Source of the DNA: DATHTS01 sp965219305
GTDB taxonomy: Bacteria; Acidobacteriota; Blastocatellia; Pyrinomonadales; Pyrinomonadaceae
Length of the DNA: 64,000 nt
NCBI GenBank assembly: GCA_965219305.1
Contig: OZ244725.1
Coordinates: 2,914,001 to 2,978,000 of the forward strand
Reading direction: 5' to 3'
The position numbers and the translations under genes were made by a program. Below, piece after piece: positions 34,777-43,880 of this stretch. Position 1 is the first letter of the stretch. Every line of letters begins with the position of its first letter. The notes below the pieces were generated by a model that saw nothing but the letters and a program-made list of their open reading frames with translations, was not told the origin of the DNA and made no database searches.

Positions 34777-34816
34777 TTAAAGATCGGAAAATAATTTTAG
34801 TTTTTCTCCAAAATAT

Positions 34817-34885
34817 CCAACGATGATTGGTAGTAGTTTATAAACAAAGCTACTCTTACTCATTAAAAGTTACCCCCAATAACTA
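34817..34885 (+). promoter_or_regulatory. Upstream element shared with the receptor at 55029 (copy A)
   Basis: Aligned without gaps with 54855-54923, 49 of 69 positions are identical. Best-conserved blocks: CCAACGA, TTGGTAGTA (other copy CTGGTAGTA), TAAA, TCTTA and CCCCAAT. It ends 21 bp before the ATG of the receptor gene. It may be a promoter plus activator site or a structured leader. No Fur-like box was seen. Confidence 0.6.
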
Positions 34886-34906
34886 ATTAGATTTAGAATA
34901 AACTTT

Positions 34907-37870
34907 ATGAATGATTTTTCGTTCCCGGCTTTAGTTCGGGTTAATTTTTTTTACCTTGTAAAAAAATGCTCTTTGCCGACAATTCTTGTCGGGCTTTTTT
35001 GTTCCGCCGTTTTTGCTCAAACAATTGATACGGCGACGATTCGCGGGCGCGTTTCAGATCCGAACGGCGCGATAATCGTCGGCGCAGAAATCGGCATTAC
35101 AAATGAATCAACCGGACTTCAACGCAATGCCGTAACCGACGGCAGCGGGAATTTCAGCGTTTCTAATTTACCGCTTACGGGAAAATATAAAATTTCCGTA
35201 TCAAATAACGGTTTCGCCAATGCTGTAAAAGATAACGTCGAATTGCGCGCTAATGAAGCCGCATCGTTTGATTTTACTTTGAATGTAATCGGTTCGACGG
35301 GAGAAAGTATTGTCAATGTTTTCGGCACAAATGAAGGCGTTCAATCGGATTCTGCGGAACTCGGAACGCGGCTCGATTTACAGAAAATTGACAATACACC
35401 GATTGTCGGGCGCAAGTTAACGAATTTGGTTCAGCTTAATTCAGCCGTTCGTCCGGCACGCGGCACGGGCGATCTGTTTTTGAATAATTTTCTGTTCGTC
35501 GTCAACGGTAACGGTCGCCGTCAGACGGCGTTTAGTTTGGACGGAAGTTCGAGCAATGACGATTGGGGCAGACAAACAATTTTTACGAATATTCCGCTGG
35601 CGACTATTCAGGAGTTTACCGTTTTGACCAATCCGCTTTCGGCGGAGTTCGGGAGAACGGCGGGAAATGTATTAAACATAGTTACCAAATCAGGCACGAA
35701 CGAGTTTCACGCCGACGTTTTGACTTTAATCAAACCGAGCGGAATTCAGGCAAGTCAGCCGTTCGCTCCGACACGCTCGCGCAACGAACTTTTTCAACTC
35801 AGCGGCGTTGTTTCCGGCGCGTTGATCGAAAACAAGACTCATTTTTTGATCGGTGCGGAAGGCAATCGGCAGCGGCGTTCGACCGTTATTACATCGCCGC
35901 TCGCGTCCGGCGCGACGTTTGACGGGAAATATACGCAGAGTTTGTTTTTCTCGCGTCTCGACCATCAGATAAACGAGAACAATATTTTAACCGGACGTTT
36001 TAATTTCGAGATTTTCGACGACACGAATCCGTCGGATGCGGTCGGCGGTAACAGTCTGCCGAGCGCGGCGCGGACTTTCGAACGCAACACGTACGCGGCG
36101 CAAGTTTCGGAAACGGCGGTGATAAATCCGAAAATCGTCAACGAAGCGCGCTTTCAATTTCAACTCGGTTCGCCGATCACGCAATTTACACCGGCAAATC
36201 TTTCGACACAATTTGTCCGCACTCTTTCAACCGGCGCAAATTCGACCGAAGGAGAATCGCGGGCGGCATTTCTGCAAAATCATCAATATCAATTTGCCGA
36301 CACGCTCTCTCTCGTTTACGGCAAAAATTCGATCAAACTGGGCGGCGACGTTGAATATTCTTCGTCCGGCGGCAACGGGCAGGAATTCGGCAGCGGTTTT
36401 GTTCTCGGACAGTTTCGTCTGACGAGTGCGCGGGCGAATAATGCGCTCGTTCCGACTTCGGCTTTGACAATTGCCGACGCAGTTTCCTTTACGCAGAGTT
36501 TCGGTAATTCGGATTATGTCGTTAAACAATATCTGTATTCGCTTTTCGTGCAGGACGATCTGCGTGTGCGCCGCGATCTGACGCTGAATTTGGGTTTGAG
36601 ATATGAACGCCAGACGTTTACCGACGCGACGACAAATTTCGCGCCGCGGCTGGGTTTCGCCTACAACGTATTAGGCGATAATAAAACCGTTATACGCGGA
36701 AGTTACGGAATTTATTACTCGCAGCTTCGTGCAAATCTTGGAGCGCAGTTCAATCTCGGAGGTCCGAGCGGCGTTTTTACTTTTACCGCAACGCCCGGAC
36801 AACTCGGATTTCCGACTTCGCTGAACGCTCTGCCGTCTTTTCCGGCAGGCGCGGTTTTACCGGCGCGGGACATCGTAATTCGTCCCGGAAGAGCCGATTA
36901 TTACAGCCGGTTTTTTGACGTTTCCAAACTCCGAAATTATCCTGATGAACTCGTCAATCCGAGAACGCAGCAGGGAACAATCGGCGTAGAACGCGACTTG
37001 GGCGCAAATTATTTCTTAAAAGTTGATTACGTTCGCGCACACACGGAAAAGATTGATCGTCTGCTCGATTTAAATGCACCGAGCGTCTTTATTCCGACGG
37101 CGACAGTTCAGTTCCGCACGGTCGCGCAGGCAAATGCGACACGCCCGATCACGCCTGTCAATAACGGTTTTCGCCGCATTCAGGCGGTCGTCAACGAAGG
37201 TGTCAGCAATTATAACGGCTTACAGTTAAATTTAGAGAAACGTCTGAGCCAAAAGTTTTCTTTTCTGGCAAGTTATACGCTTTCGAAAACTACCAACACG
37301 GTCGAACCGGATGCCGGAAACGGCGATCCGGCAGACGCGAATCTTCTGGGCGAAAATGAACGCGGTTTGAGTCTGTTAAACCAAAGGCATCGGTTTGTTT
37401 TCAGCGGTTTTTATCAATTACCATACGATTTTACAATCGGCGGCGTGCAGTCGGCGGCTTCCGGCAGACCTTATAACATTACGGTCGGCACGGCGCGCGT
37501 TACCGGCAACGGCGGCACGACGTTTTCAAACGTCAGCGACATTAACGGCGACGGCTCGACCGCCGACCGACCGTTCGATTTAAATACCGGAACATATCTC
37601 GAACGCAACGCCGGACGCGGCAGTGCGACGTATTCGACCGATGTTTTTGTCCAAAAATCTTTCTCTCTGACCGAGCGGGCAAAAGTGGAACTACGAGCGG
37701 AAGTCTTCAATATTTTCAACAATCGAAATATTCTCGCTGGACGCAACGCCAACTACGGAACGTCGTTTTCAGGAACGCCGACAACGACAAATTTCGGCGG
37801 CGCAAACGGCGGCATCGCTAATGTTGACCCGAGCCGCGAACTTCAGTTTCAGGTCAGATTTCGTTACTAA
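34907..37870 (+). CDS. TonB-dependent receptor, probably for heme or another iron source
   Basis: 987 residues. Long N-terminal region with signal peptide hydrophobic core near residues 23-37 (cleavage FAQ); the true start may be the internal TTG near residue 17. Carboxypeptidase-regulatory-like domain (GRVSDPNGAIIVGAEIGI), a plug (NGRRQTAFSLDGSSSNDDWG), then a beta-barrel ending in QFQVRFRY. It is followed by a terminator and the hemin-type ABC importer genes. That neighbourhood is the reason for the heme guess; the receptor by itself does not show the usual FRAP/NPNL heme motifs. Shares an upstream element with the receptor at 55029. Confidence 0.88.
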   Translation: MNDFSFPALVRVNFFYLVKKCSLPTILVGLFCSAVFAQTIDTATIRGRVSDPNGAIIVGAEIGITNESTGLQRNAVTDGSGNFSVSNLPLTGKYKISVSNNGFANAVKDNVELRANEAASFDFTLNVIGSTGESIVNVFGTNEGVQSDSAELGTRLDLQKIDNTPIVGRKLTNLVQLNSAVRPARGTGDLFLNNFLFVVNGNGRRQTAFSLDGSSSNDDWGRQTIFTNIPLATIQEFTVLTNPLSAEFGRTAGNVLNIVTKSGTNEFHADVLTLIKPSGIQASQPFAPTRSRNELFQLSGVVSGALIENKTHFLIGAEGNRQRRSTVITSPLASGATFDGKYTQSLFFSRLDHQINENNILTGRFNFEIFDDTNPSDAVGGNSLPSAARTFERNTYAAQVSETAVINPKIVNEARFQFQLGSPITQFTPANLSTQFVRTLSTGANSTEGESRAAFLQNHQYQFADTLSLVYGKNSIKLGGDVEYSSSGGNGQEFGSGFVLGQFRLTSARANNALVPTSALTIADAVSFTQSFGNSDYVVKQYLYSLFVQDDLRVRRDLTLNLGLRYERQTFTDATTNFAPRLGFAYNVLGDNKTVIRGSYGIYYSQLRANLGAQFNLGGPSGVFTFTATPGQLGFPTSLNALPSFPAGAVLPARDIVIRPGRADYYSRFFDVSKLRNYPDELVNPRTQQGTIGVERDLGANYFLKVDYVRAHTEKIDRLLDLNAPSVFIPTATVQFRTVAQANATRPITPVNNGFRRIQAVVNEGVSNYNGLQLNLEKRLSQKFSFLASYTLSKTTNTVEPDAGNGDPADANLLGENERGLSLLNQRHRFVFSGFYQLPYDFTIGGVQSAASGRPYNITVGTARVTGNGGTTFSNVSDINGDGSTADRPFDLNTGTYLERNAGRGSATYSTDVFVQKSFSLTERAKVELRAEVFNIFNNRNILAGRNANYGTSFSGTPTTTNFGGANGGIANVDPSRELQFQVRFRY

Positions 37871-37901
37871 TTTTATTGCTCCTTTGTTTGAATAACCTGT
37901 T

Positions 37902-37929
37902 CGGGCGGGAAAATTTCCGCCCGCTTTTT
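37902..37929 (+). terminator. Intrinsic terminator between receptor and importer genes
   Basis: CGGGCGG (37902-37908) with CCGCCCG (37917-37923), extended by GAAA/TTTC pairs, followed by CTTTTTATT. It would separate or attenuate the receptor transcript from the downstream importer genes. Confidence 0.75.
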
Positions 37930-37940
37930 ATTGAATAATT

Positions 37941-38858
37941 ATGAAATTTAAAGTTTTCGCCGCGCTTTTGTTTATTGTTTTTACAATTTTCAGCGCGTGC
38001 AGTTTGCCCGAAAATAAAAACGCGGTAAATAATGCAAATGATAAAAACGTCAATACTAATGAAACTCCGCGCATCGTAACCGTCGGCACGGCGATTACGG
38101 AGACGGTGTTCGCGCTCGGTGCGGGAGAAAAAGTTGTCGGCGTTGACAATCCAAGCACAGAATATATCGCCGAAGCAAAAGACAAGCCGAAAGTCGGCGC
38201 ACGCAACGCGCTTAATGCCGAAGGAATTTTGTCTTTGAAACCGACGCTTTTAATCACGACTTCCGATTCAGGACCGCCGCAAGTTCTCGAGCAACTCAAA
38301 AATTCCGGCGTAAAAGTTCTGGCATTAACGCCGGATTACACGGTCGAAACCGTCAAAGAAAAAATAAACAAAATTGCCGAAGAAATCGGCGCGCAGGCGA
38401 AAGCCAAAGAAATAAACGCCCGAATTGACAAGGAAATCGGCGAAACAAAAAAACTTCTCGAAAACGCCAAAGAAAAACCGAAAGTGATGTTCGTCGGGCG
38501 CGGTCCGAATATGCCGAACGCGACGATGAGCGGCACGGGAACGACGATTGACGAAATGATAAATCTGGCGGGCGGCACGAATCCGATGTCGGACTTTGAG
38601 AATTTCAAAGAGATGACCGACGAAGCGGTCGTCGCCGCACAGCCGGAAATTATTTTAATGACGGAAAAAAGTTTCGAGCGAAGCGGCGGAGTTGACGGAG
38701 TTTTAAAATTTCCCGGAGTCGCGCTCACACCCGCCGGAAAAAATCGCAGCATCATTACCGTTTCCGATATGTATTTTCAAGGGTTCGGTCCCGGAGTCGG
38801 CAAAGCTGTCCGCGAACTCGTGATGAAATTTCATCCTGAATTGGCTGAACAGAAATAA
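37941..38858 (+). CDS. Hemin-type ABC transporter substrate-binding lipoprotein (HmuT-like)
   Basis: 305 residues. Lipobox TIFSAC with Cys20, so it is a lipid-anchored periplasmic protein. The sequence follows the class III binding-protein plan: RIVTVGTAITETVFALGAGE for the first lobe, then KPTLLITTSDSGPPQVLEQL, a long linking helix, and a second lobe with TTIDEMINLAGGTNPM. The PPQVLEQLKNSGVKVLAL stretch is characteristic of HmuT-type hemin binding proteins; BtuF-type cobalamin or siderophore binding proteins are the alternative. It feeds the permease and ATPase immediately downstream. Confidence 0.85.
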   Translation: MKFKVFAALLFIVFTIFSACSLPENKNAVNNANDKNVNTNETPRIVTVGTAITETVFALGAGEKVVGVDNPSTEYIAEAKDKPKVGARNALNAEGILSLKPTLLITTSDSGPPQVLEQLKNSGVKVLALTPDYTVETVKEKINKIAEEIGAQAKAKEINARIDKEIGETKKLLENAKEKPKVMFVGRGPNMPNATMSGTGTTIDEMINLAGGTNPMSDFENFKEMTDEAVVAAQPEIILMTEKSFERSGGVDGVLKFPGVALTPAGKNRSIITVSDMYFQGFGPGVGKAVRELVMKFHPELAEQK

Positions 38859-38877
38859 TTAAAATATATTTAAATGA

Positions 38878-39987
38878 ATGATTGAAGCGAAAGAAAATAT
38901 AACAGCCAGATTTTTTCCCGGTTTGCGGACAAAATTAAAAACAAGGCGCGGTTATTTTGTTTTATTCGCTCTGGTTGTGCTTTTGATTTTTATCGCTTTG
39001 ATTTCTGCAGACAAAGGCGCGGTCGAGATTTCACAGACGCAGATTTTAGCTATCATTTTTAAAAAATTCGGAATTGGTTTTTCGACCGATTTTACAATTC
39101 AGCAGGAATCAACTTTATTTGAAATTCGTCTGCCGCGAATCGCGCTCGGCGCACTCGTCGGTGCGGCTCTCGGAATTTCAGGCGCGGCGATGCAGGGACT
39201 TTTTCGCAATCCGCTCGCCGATCCGAGTTTGATCGGAATTTCGAGCGGCGCGGCACTCGCGGCGACGTTCGTCGTCATCGTCGGCGATATAGTTGCGTTT
39301 TCAATGCCGCCGTTTGTTCAACTTTTCGCGTTTCCGGTCGCCGCGTTTATCGGCGCAATCGTAACGACGATAATAATTTACAGACTTTCGACAATCGCCG
39401 GACAAACGGCGGTCGCAACTTTGCTTTTAGCCGGAATTGCCATCAACGCGCTCGCTCAGGCGTTTTCCGGTTTTCTCACCTTTTATGCGACCGACACGCA
39501 AATTCGTTCGCTGACTTTTTGGAAACTCGGCAGTATCGGCGGCGGAAATTGGTCGAGCGTTCTGGTGATCGCGCCGTTTATTTTAATTCCGATTTTCTTT
39601 TTTTCGCGTTTGGCGCGACCGCTCAACGCTCTGCTGTTGGGCGAATCCGAAGCCGGACATCTCGGTTTCGACATCGAAAAAATTAAAAAACTGACCATCG
39701 TTTTAGTCGCGCTTTCGGTCGGCGCAAGCGTCGCTTTTACGGGTTTAATTACATTTGTCGGCTTGGTCGTGCCGCATCTTTTGCGGCTGTTGATCGGTCC
39801 CGATCATCGGTATCTTTTGCCCGGTTCGGCACTTTTGGGCGCGTGTCTTTTGCTTGCAGCGGATTTTGCGGCGCGGACATTGGTTTCTCCGGCGGAGATG
39901 CCGATCGGAGTTTTAACGGCAATCGTCGGCGCACCGTTTTTCCTGTGGCTTTTGCTGCGCGACCGGAAATGGCGCGTTATTCATTAA
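38878..39987 (+). CDS. FecCD-family ABC importer permease (HmuU-like)
   Basis: 369 residues with about nine to ten membrane segments and a short N-terminal cytosolic tail. Typical FecCD motifs: RLPRIALGALVGAALGISGA, MQGLFRNPLADPSLIGISSG, FWKLGSIGGGNW, LGESEAGHLGFDIEK and GLVVPHLLRLLIGPDHRYLLP. Two of these form the channel, and the GPDHR loop contacts the ATPase. It starts 20 bp after the binding-protein gene. An ATG four bases upstream (38874) is out of frame. Confidence 0.92.
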   Translation: MIEAKENITARFFPGLRTKLKTRRGYFVLFALVVLLIFIALISADKGAVEISQTQILAIIFKKFGIGFSTDFTIQQESTLFEIRLPRIALGALVGAALGISGAAMQGLFRNPLADPSLIGISSGAALAATFVVIVGDIVAFSMPPFVQLFAFPVAAFIGAIVTTIIIYRLSTIAGQTAVATLLLAGIAINALAQAFSGFLTFYATDTQIRSLTFWKLGSIGGGNWSSVLVIAPFILIPIFFFSRLARPLNALLLGESEAGHLGFDIEKIKKLTIVLVALSVGASVAFTGLITFVGLVVPHLLRLLIGPDHRYLLPGSALLGACLLLAADFAARTLVSPAEMPIGVLTAIVGAPFFLWLLLRDRKWRVIH

Positions 39988-40044
39988 AAATACAAAATGT
40001 AAAATTCAAGAAGAGTTCTATTTTCCGTTTTCCATTTATAAAAT

Positions 40045-40833
40045 TTGATTGAAGCACGAAACATTACAGTCGAAATAAAATCGAAAAAACTGCTCGACGC
40101 GGTTTCGGTCGAGATGAAAACGGGCGAAACGCTCGCCGTTCTCGGTCCGAACGGTGCGGGAAAATCTACTCTGCGAAAAGTTTTGTGCGGTGATCTGATT
40201 CCGACGAGCGGCGAAGTTTTGATGAGCGGTAAACTGCTTGAAAATTGGTCTTTGACTGAACGCGCAAAGGCGCGCGCAGTTTTGCCTCAGGATTCTTCGC
40301 TCAATTTCCCTTTTTCGGTTTTGGAAGTCGTTTTGATGGGACGCGCACCGCATATTAAAGGCGCAGAAAGCGAAAAAGATTACGAGATTGCACGCGCCGC
40401 GCTTGCCGCCGCTGATGAAATAAAGTTGGAAGACCGAATCTATCCGACGCTCTCCGGCGGAGAACGTCAGCGCGTTCAACTTGCGCGGGTTTTGGCGCAA
40501 ATTTGGGAAAAAACTGAAACACCGCGTTATCTGATTTTAGACGAACCGACATCGAATCTCGATTTGACACATCAGCATCAAGTATTAAAACTCGCTAAAA
40601 AACTCGCCCGCGAAAACGCCGGAGTTCTTGTAATCCTGCACGATCTGAATTTAACGGCACAATATGCCGATAAAATTTTATTATTGAAAGACGGGAAAAC
40701 CGCCGCTTTCGGAACGCCGACGGAAGTTTTAACGGAAGAAATTATCGAAACGGTTTTCCGCGTTAAAGTGAGCGTTACAAAACACCCGTTTTTTAATTGT
40801 CCGCTTGTGATTTGGAAAGACGATTTTGATTAA
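40045..40833 (+). CDS. Hemin-type ABC importer ATPase (HmuV-like), TTG start
   Basis: 262 residues. Walker A GPNGAGKST (residues 34-42), signature LSGGERQRVQLARVLAQ, Walker B RYLILDEPTSNLDL, and the switch His in VLVILHDLNLTAQYA. The in-frame stop TAA at 40039 leaves TTG at 40045 or ATT at 40048 as the only starts, and MIEARNITVE fits the family opening. It completes the importer with the two preceding genes after a 57-bp gap. FecE/BtuD-type ATPases are close relatives, but the A-to-P loop length fits HmuV. Confidence 0.88.
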   Translation: MIEARNITVEIKSKKLLDAVSVEMKTGETLAVLGPNGAGKSTLRKVLCGDLIPTSGEVLMSGKLLENWSLTERAKARAVLPQDSSLNFPFSVLEVVLMGRAPHIKGAESEKDYEIARAALAAADEIKLEDRIYPTLSGGERQRVQLARVLAQIWEKTETPRYLILDEPTSNLDLTHQHQVLKLAKKLARENAGVLVILHDLNLTAQYADKILLLKDGKTAAFGTPTEVLTEEIIETVFRVKVSVTKHPFFNCPLVIWKDDFD

Positions 40834-40850
40834 TAATTTCAGCGAAAAAT

Positions 40851-41240
40851 TTATTCCAAAAATTTCCCGTCGAAAGCATACGGCAGAAGTTCGCACATTT
40901 GTAAAACGCGGGTTTGATCGTTCAAATTTGTAAAAATCACCGGAATATCGCCGCAAAATTCCCAGATTATCTGCCGGCACACGCCGCACGGCGGAGTTAA
41001 AACTTCCGTATCGGCGGCGACGGCGATTTCGGAAAATTCCCTTTCGCCTTCGGAAAACGCTTTCCAGATCGCCACTCGTTCGGCGCAAACCGTCGGGCTG
41101 TAACTCGCCGATTCGATATTGCAGCCCGTGTAAATTTTCCCTTTTTTCGTGCGAACCGCCGCGCCGACGCGGAATTTTGAATACGGCGCGTGAGAATTTT
41201 CTCTTGCTTTTATTGCAGATTCAATTAAATCATTTATCAT
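40851..41240 (-). CDS. cdd: Cytidine deaminase
   Basis: 129 residues, the size of the small tetrameric form. It deaminates cytidine and deoxycytidine for pyrimidine salvage. The zinc motif is complete: CAERVAIWK (Cys52, catalytic Glu54) and PPCGVCRQ (Cys85, Cys88). FRVGAAV and NIESASYSPT carry the nucleoside-binding residues. It faces the HmuV-like gene tail to tail with 17 bp between. Confidence 0.95.
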   Translation of the reverse strand: MINDLIESAIKARENSHAPYSKFRVGAAVRTKKGKIYTGCNIESASYSPTVCAERVAIWKAFSEGEREFSEIAVAADTEVLTPPCGVCRQIIWEFCGDIPVIFTNLNDQTRVLQMCELLPYAFDGKFLE

Positions 41241-41275
41241 TTGTTCGTAACTTTCTTTCTAAAACTCAGCACTCA

Positions 41276-43627
41276 TTATTCAGCACTGTTTCGCGTTCTG
41301 TCCACATCAATTTCGGGCAATTCCCGCGCGATCTGTTCGGGTGATTTCGTGTCAATCGCTCCGCGCAGTTGTCTTGTGCCGACGTTTGATTTGAAATTCC
41401 CGTTGTCGTCGTAAAGTCTGCGATACTGCGCCGCGTTGCGGATAATTCCCTGCACGTAGCCTTTTGTTTCCTTGAACGGAATTTCCTCGACGAATTCGTC
41501 CATTTCATACGGCAGAGTTTTTTGCCACGAATTTACTCTGCCCGGACCGGCGTTGTAAGCGACCGCCATAAATTCGATGCGCCCGTATTTCGACAATTGT
41601 TCGCGCATATATGCCGTGCCGAGTTCGATATTTACCGCCGGATTAAAAAGTCCAGAACCGGAAATCCCGCTGTTTTGCGGGCTGTATTTCCGCGCCATTA
41701 ATTGCGCTGTGCCGGGAAGCAATTGCATCAAACCGTAAGCGTTCGCGCCCGATTTGACGTTCGGATTGAAAAACGATTCCTGACGAATTAAACCCGCGAC
41801 TTGATATTGGTCGAGATTTCTCTGTTTCGCCCAGTATTTTATATTTTGCCAATTATTCAGCGGATAAAAAATCTGCCATTCTTCGCGTCCCATTTCTTCT
41901 GGAAACATCTGCGAATAATCGGGATAACTATTTTTCAAAGCGAGAAATGCGCGAACATTTTCGCCTTTTAATTGATAATGCTGCGCCAGCGCGAGATTTA
42001 TTTTCGGGCTGTTTCCGGCGGTTTTTTGCGCTTCTTTTAATTCTTCGATTGCCCAATCGAAAAGTCCGACAACGCTTAAATCATCGCTTTTTGCGGCGCG
42101 GTTTAATTCGCTCGCCGTCGCCGTTTCCGCTGCGACCGTTACGACTTTTAAGTTTTCAACCGCTTTCGGAATGGGCGAATTTACGGGAAATTTCGCCGGA
42201 GTCTGACATTTTCCACTTCCGCGCAAACTCGTCAATCTTTGCAATGCGAGATAACCGTACCAATTCGCGCCGTAACGATAGATCGTGCCGTCGTAAAGCG
42301 CACACGCTTCGTCAATTTTTCCCGCTTTTTCCGAATCACGCGCCGCCCAATATCCGGCGGTTCCGCGGTTGCTTGTATCTTCGTCAACATAACGCGCCAG
42401 ATGTTCGGTCAGCATTTTCGACGACGTATCGTAATTTCCGGCTTCGTGTTCGATCCACGCCAGTTCGAATTGCGCTCCGGCGACATCAACCGCGTTCGGA
42501 TACGCAGCGAGCGCGAATTTCATAAAATAACTTTCTTCCAGACGGTTTTTCGCGTTTCCGGCTTCCGTTCCGATTGCCACATAAGTTTTCGGTACGAGAT
42601 CGCTTTTCGGAAATTTTTCCTTCATTTCCAGAACGACTTCGCGCGCTTTGGCAAAATCTTTTGTTTTCGCATAAGCGTTTGCAAGTTGATAATACGCTTC
42701 GGGTTTTTCCTTCGCATTCGGCGGAATCGAGTTAAAAGCGAATTGCGCTTCGGTCAGACGGCGCAAAGCCGCGTAAGCCGTTAATCTCTTTAATTGCAAT
42801 TGCGGATTATTCGCCGTCGGAAAAGTTCTCAGCAAAGTTTCGATTGCTTCGACCGCGCCGGACAGATTTTTCGCGTTATACAAAGTTTCGATCCGCGCAT
42901 TGATTTCTTCTTCGGTGCGCGGCGTTAAATCTTGTCCGAGCGATGTCAATTTTGCTTCGGCTTCTTTTGCCGCGTCCGTTCCCGCGCCGTAAAAATAAAC
43001 CTGCCTGTAAAATTTTATTGTGTTCGCCTGATCGGACTGCATTTCGTAAGATTTTGCCGTTATCAAAAGTGCGTCGGCGTTGTGTTTTGCATTCAGATCA
43101 TTAAGAAAAGCCGGAACTTTTGCCGCTTGTCCGGTTTGCATCGCCGAATTTGCCCACAAAATTTTCGCTTCGCGTGTTCGCATCGAATTCGGAAATTCTT
43201 CGGCAAGCTGCGCGAAAATTCTCATCGCTTCGGCGTGATTGCCCTGCTCTTGAAAAGCCTTCCCACGAAGCCACAGCGCGTAGTCGCCGAGTTCGGTTTT
43301 TTCCGCGAAAACGTTTGAATTCAAAATGTCCGCTGCGCCCGCAAAATCGTTATTCTCAAAACGAATCCGCGCTCTGAGCAATTTCGCCAACGCGCCGGAT
43401 TTTGTTCCGGCAAAACGTTTTTCAACATCGAGAACAACTGATTCGGACGGCAATTTCCCGTCTTTTGTCAGATCGCGCAAAATTTTCAGCGCGTCCGTCT
43501 GATCCATTTCGCGCACGAGCGAAGCCGAACAACTCGTCGTAAAAGGAATGAGAAGAAATCCCAAAGTGAACAGAAAAATTGTAAAAATCGAGTAATTAAA
43601 AAGGCGAAAATTTTTGAAAAATATCAT
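41276..43627 (-). CDS. Lytic murein transglycosylase (Slt70-like lipoprotein)
   Basis: 783 residues. An N-terminal lipobox (PFTTSC) indicates a lipid-anchored periplasmic protein. About 560 residues of TPR-like helical repeats follow, as in the ring-shaped Slt70 domain. The C-terminal lysozyme-like domain has the catalytic Glu in IRQESFFNPNV (about residue 614), then GLMQLLPGTAQLMA and AVAYNAGPGRVNSW, the three family motifs. It cleaves peptidoglycan strands with formation of 1,6-anhydroMurNAc ends. Length is somewhat above E. coli Slt70 (645). Confidence 0.92.
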   Translation of the reverse strand: MIFFKNFRLFNYSIFTIFLFTLGFLLIPFTTSCSASLVREMDQTDALKILRDLTKDGKLPSESVVLDVEKRFAGTKSGALAKLLRARIRFENNDFAGAADILNSNVFAEKTELGDYALWLRGKAFQEQGNHAEAMRIFAQLAEEFPNSMRTREAKILWANSAMQTGQAAKVPAFLNDLNAKHNADALLITAKSYEMQSDQANTIKFYRQVYFYGAGTDAAKEAEAKLTSLGQDLTPRTEEEINARIETLYNAKNLSGAVEAIETLLRTFPTANNPQLQLKRLTAYAALRRLTEAQFAFNSIPPNAKEKPEAYYQLANAYAKTKDFAKAREVVLEMKEKFPKSDLVPKTYVAIGTEAGNAKNRLEESYFMKFALAAYPNAVDVAGAQFELAWIEHEAGNYDTSSKMLTEHLARYVDEDTSNRGTAGYWAARDSEKAGKIDEACALYDGTIYRYGANWYGYLALQRLTSLRGSGKCQTPAKFPVNSPIPKAVENLKVVTVAAETATASELNRAAKSDDLSVVGLFDWAIEELKEAQKTAGNSPKINLALAQHYQLKGENVRAFLALKNSYPDYSQMFPEEMGREEWQIFYPLNNWQNIKYWAKQRNLDQYQVAGLIRQESFFNPNVKSGANAYGLMQLLPGTAQLMARKYSPQNSGISGSGLFNPAVNIELGTAYMREQLSKYGRIEFMAVAYNAGPGRVNSWQKTLPYEMDEFVEEIPFKETKGYVQGIIRNAAQYRRLYDDNGNFKSNVGTRQLRGAIDTKSPEQIARELPEIDVDRTRNSAE

Positions 43628-43880
43628 TGTTGATCCGTGTTCTCCGAAGTTTTTGATGCGAAATATGACTGGGATTTTGTCTGTCAGATAACGGCGCGAA
43701 AGTTTGTTTTCACGCGCAATGGTTCTTATATCATAGAAATTGAAAAGGTGAAGCGCAAACGCCGAATGTTATGTTTCGAAACAGTTTGCCAAAAAAATCT
43801 TTACTGAAAATCTCATTTATAGTAAAGTGTGATTTAGAAACATTTCGCAAAAATTAATATAAATCAAAGGAGTTTTTCAG

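Noticed and set aside
36213..36422. Small ORFs inside the TonB-dependent receptor genes
   Set aside because: All lie in other frames of clearly coding sequence and lack initiation signals.
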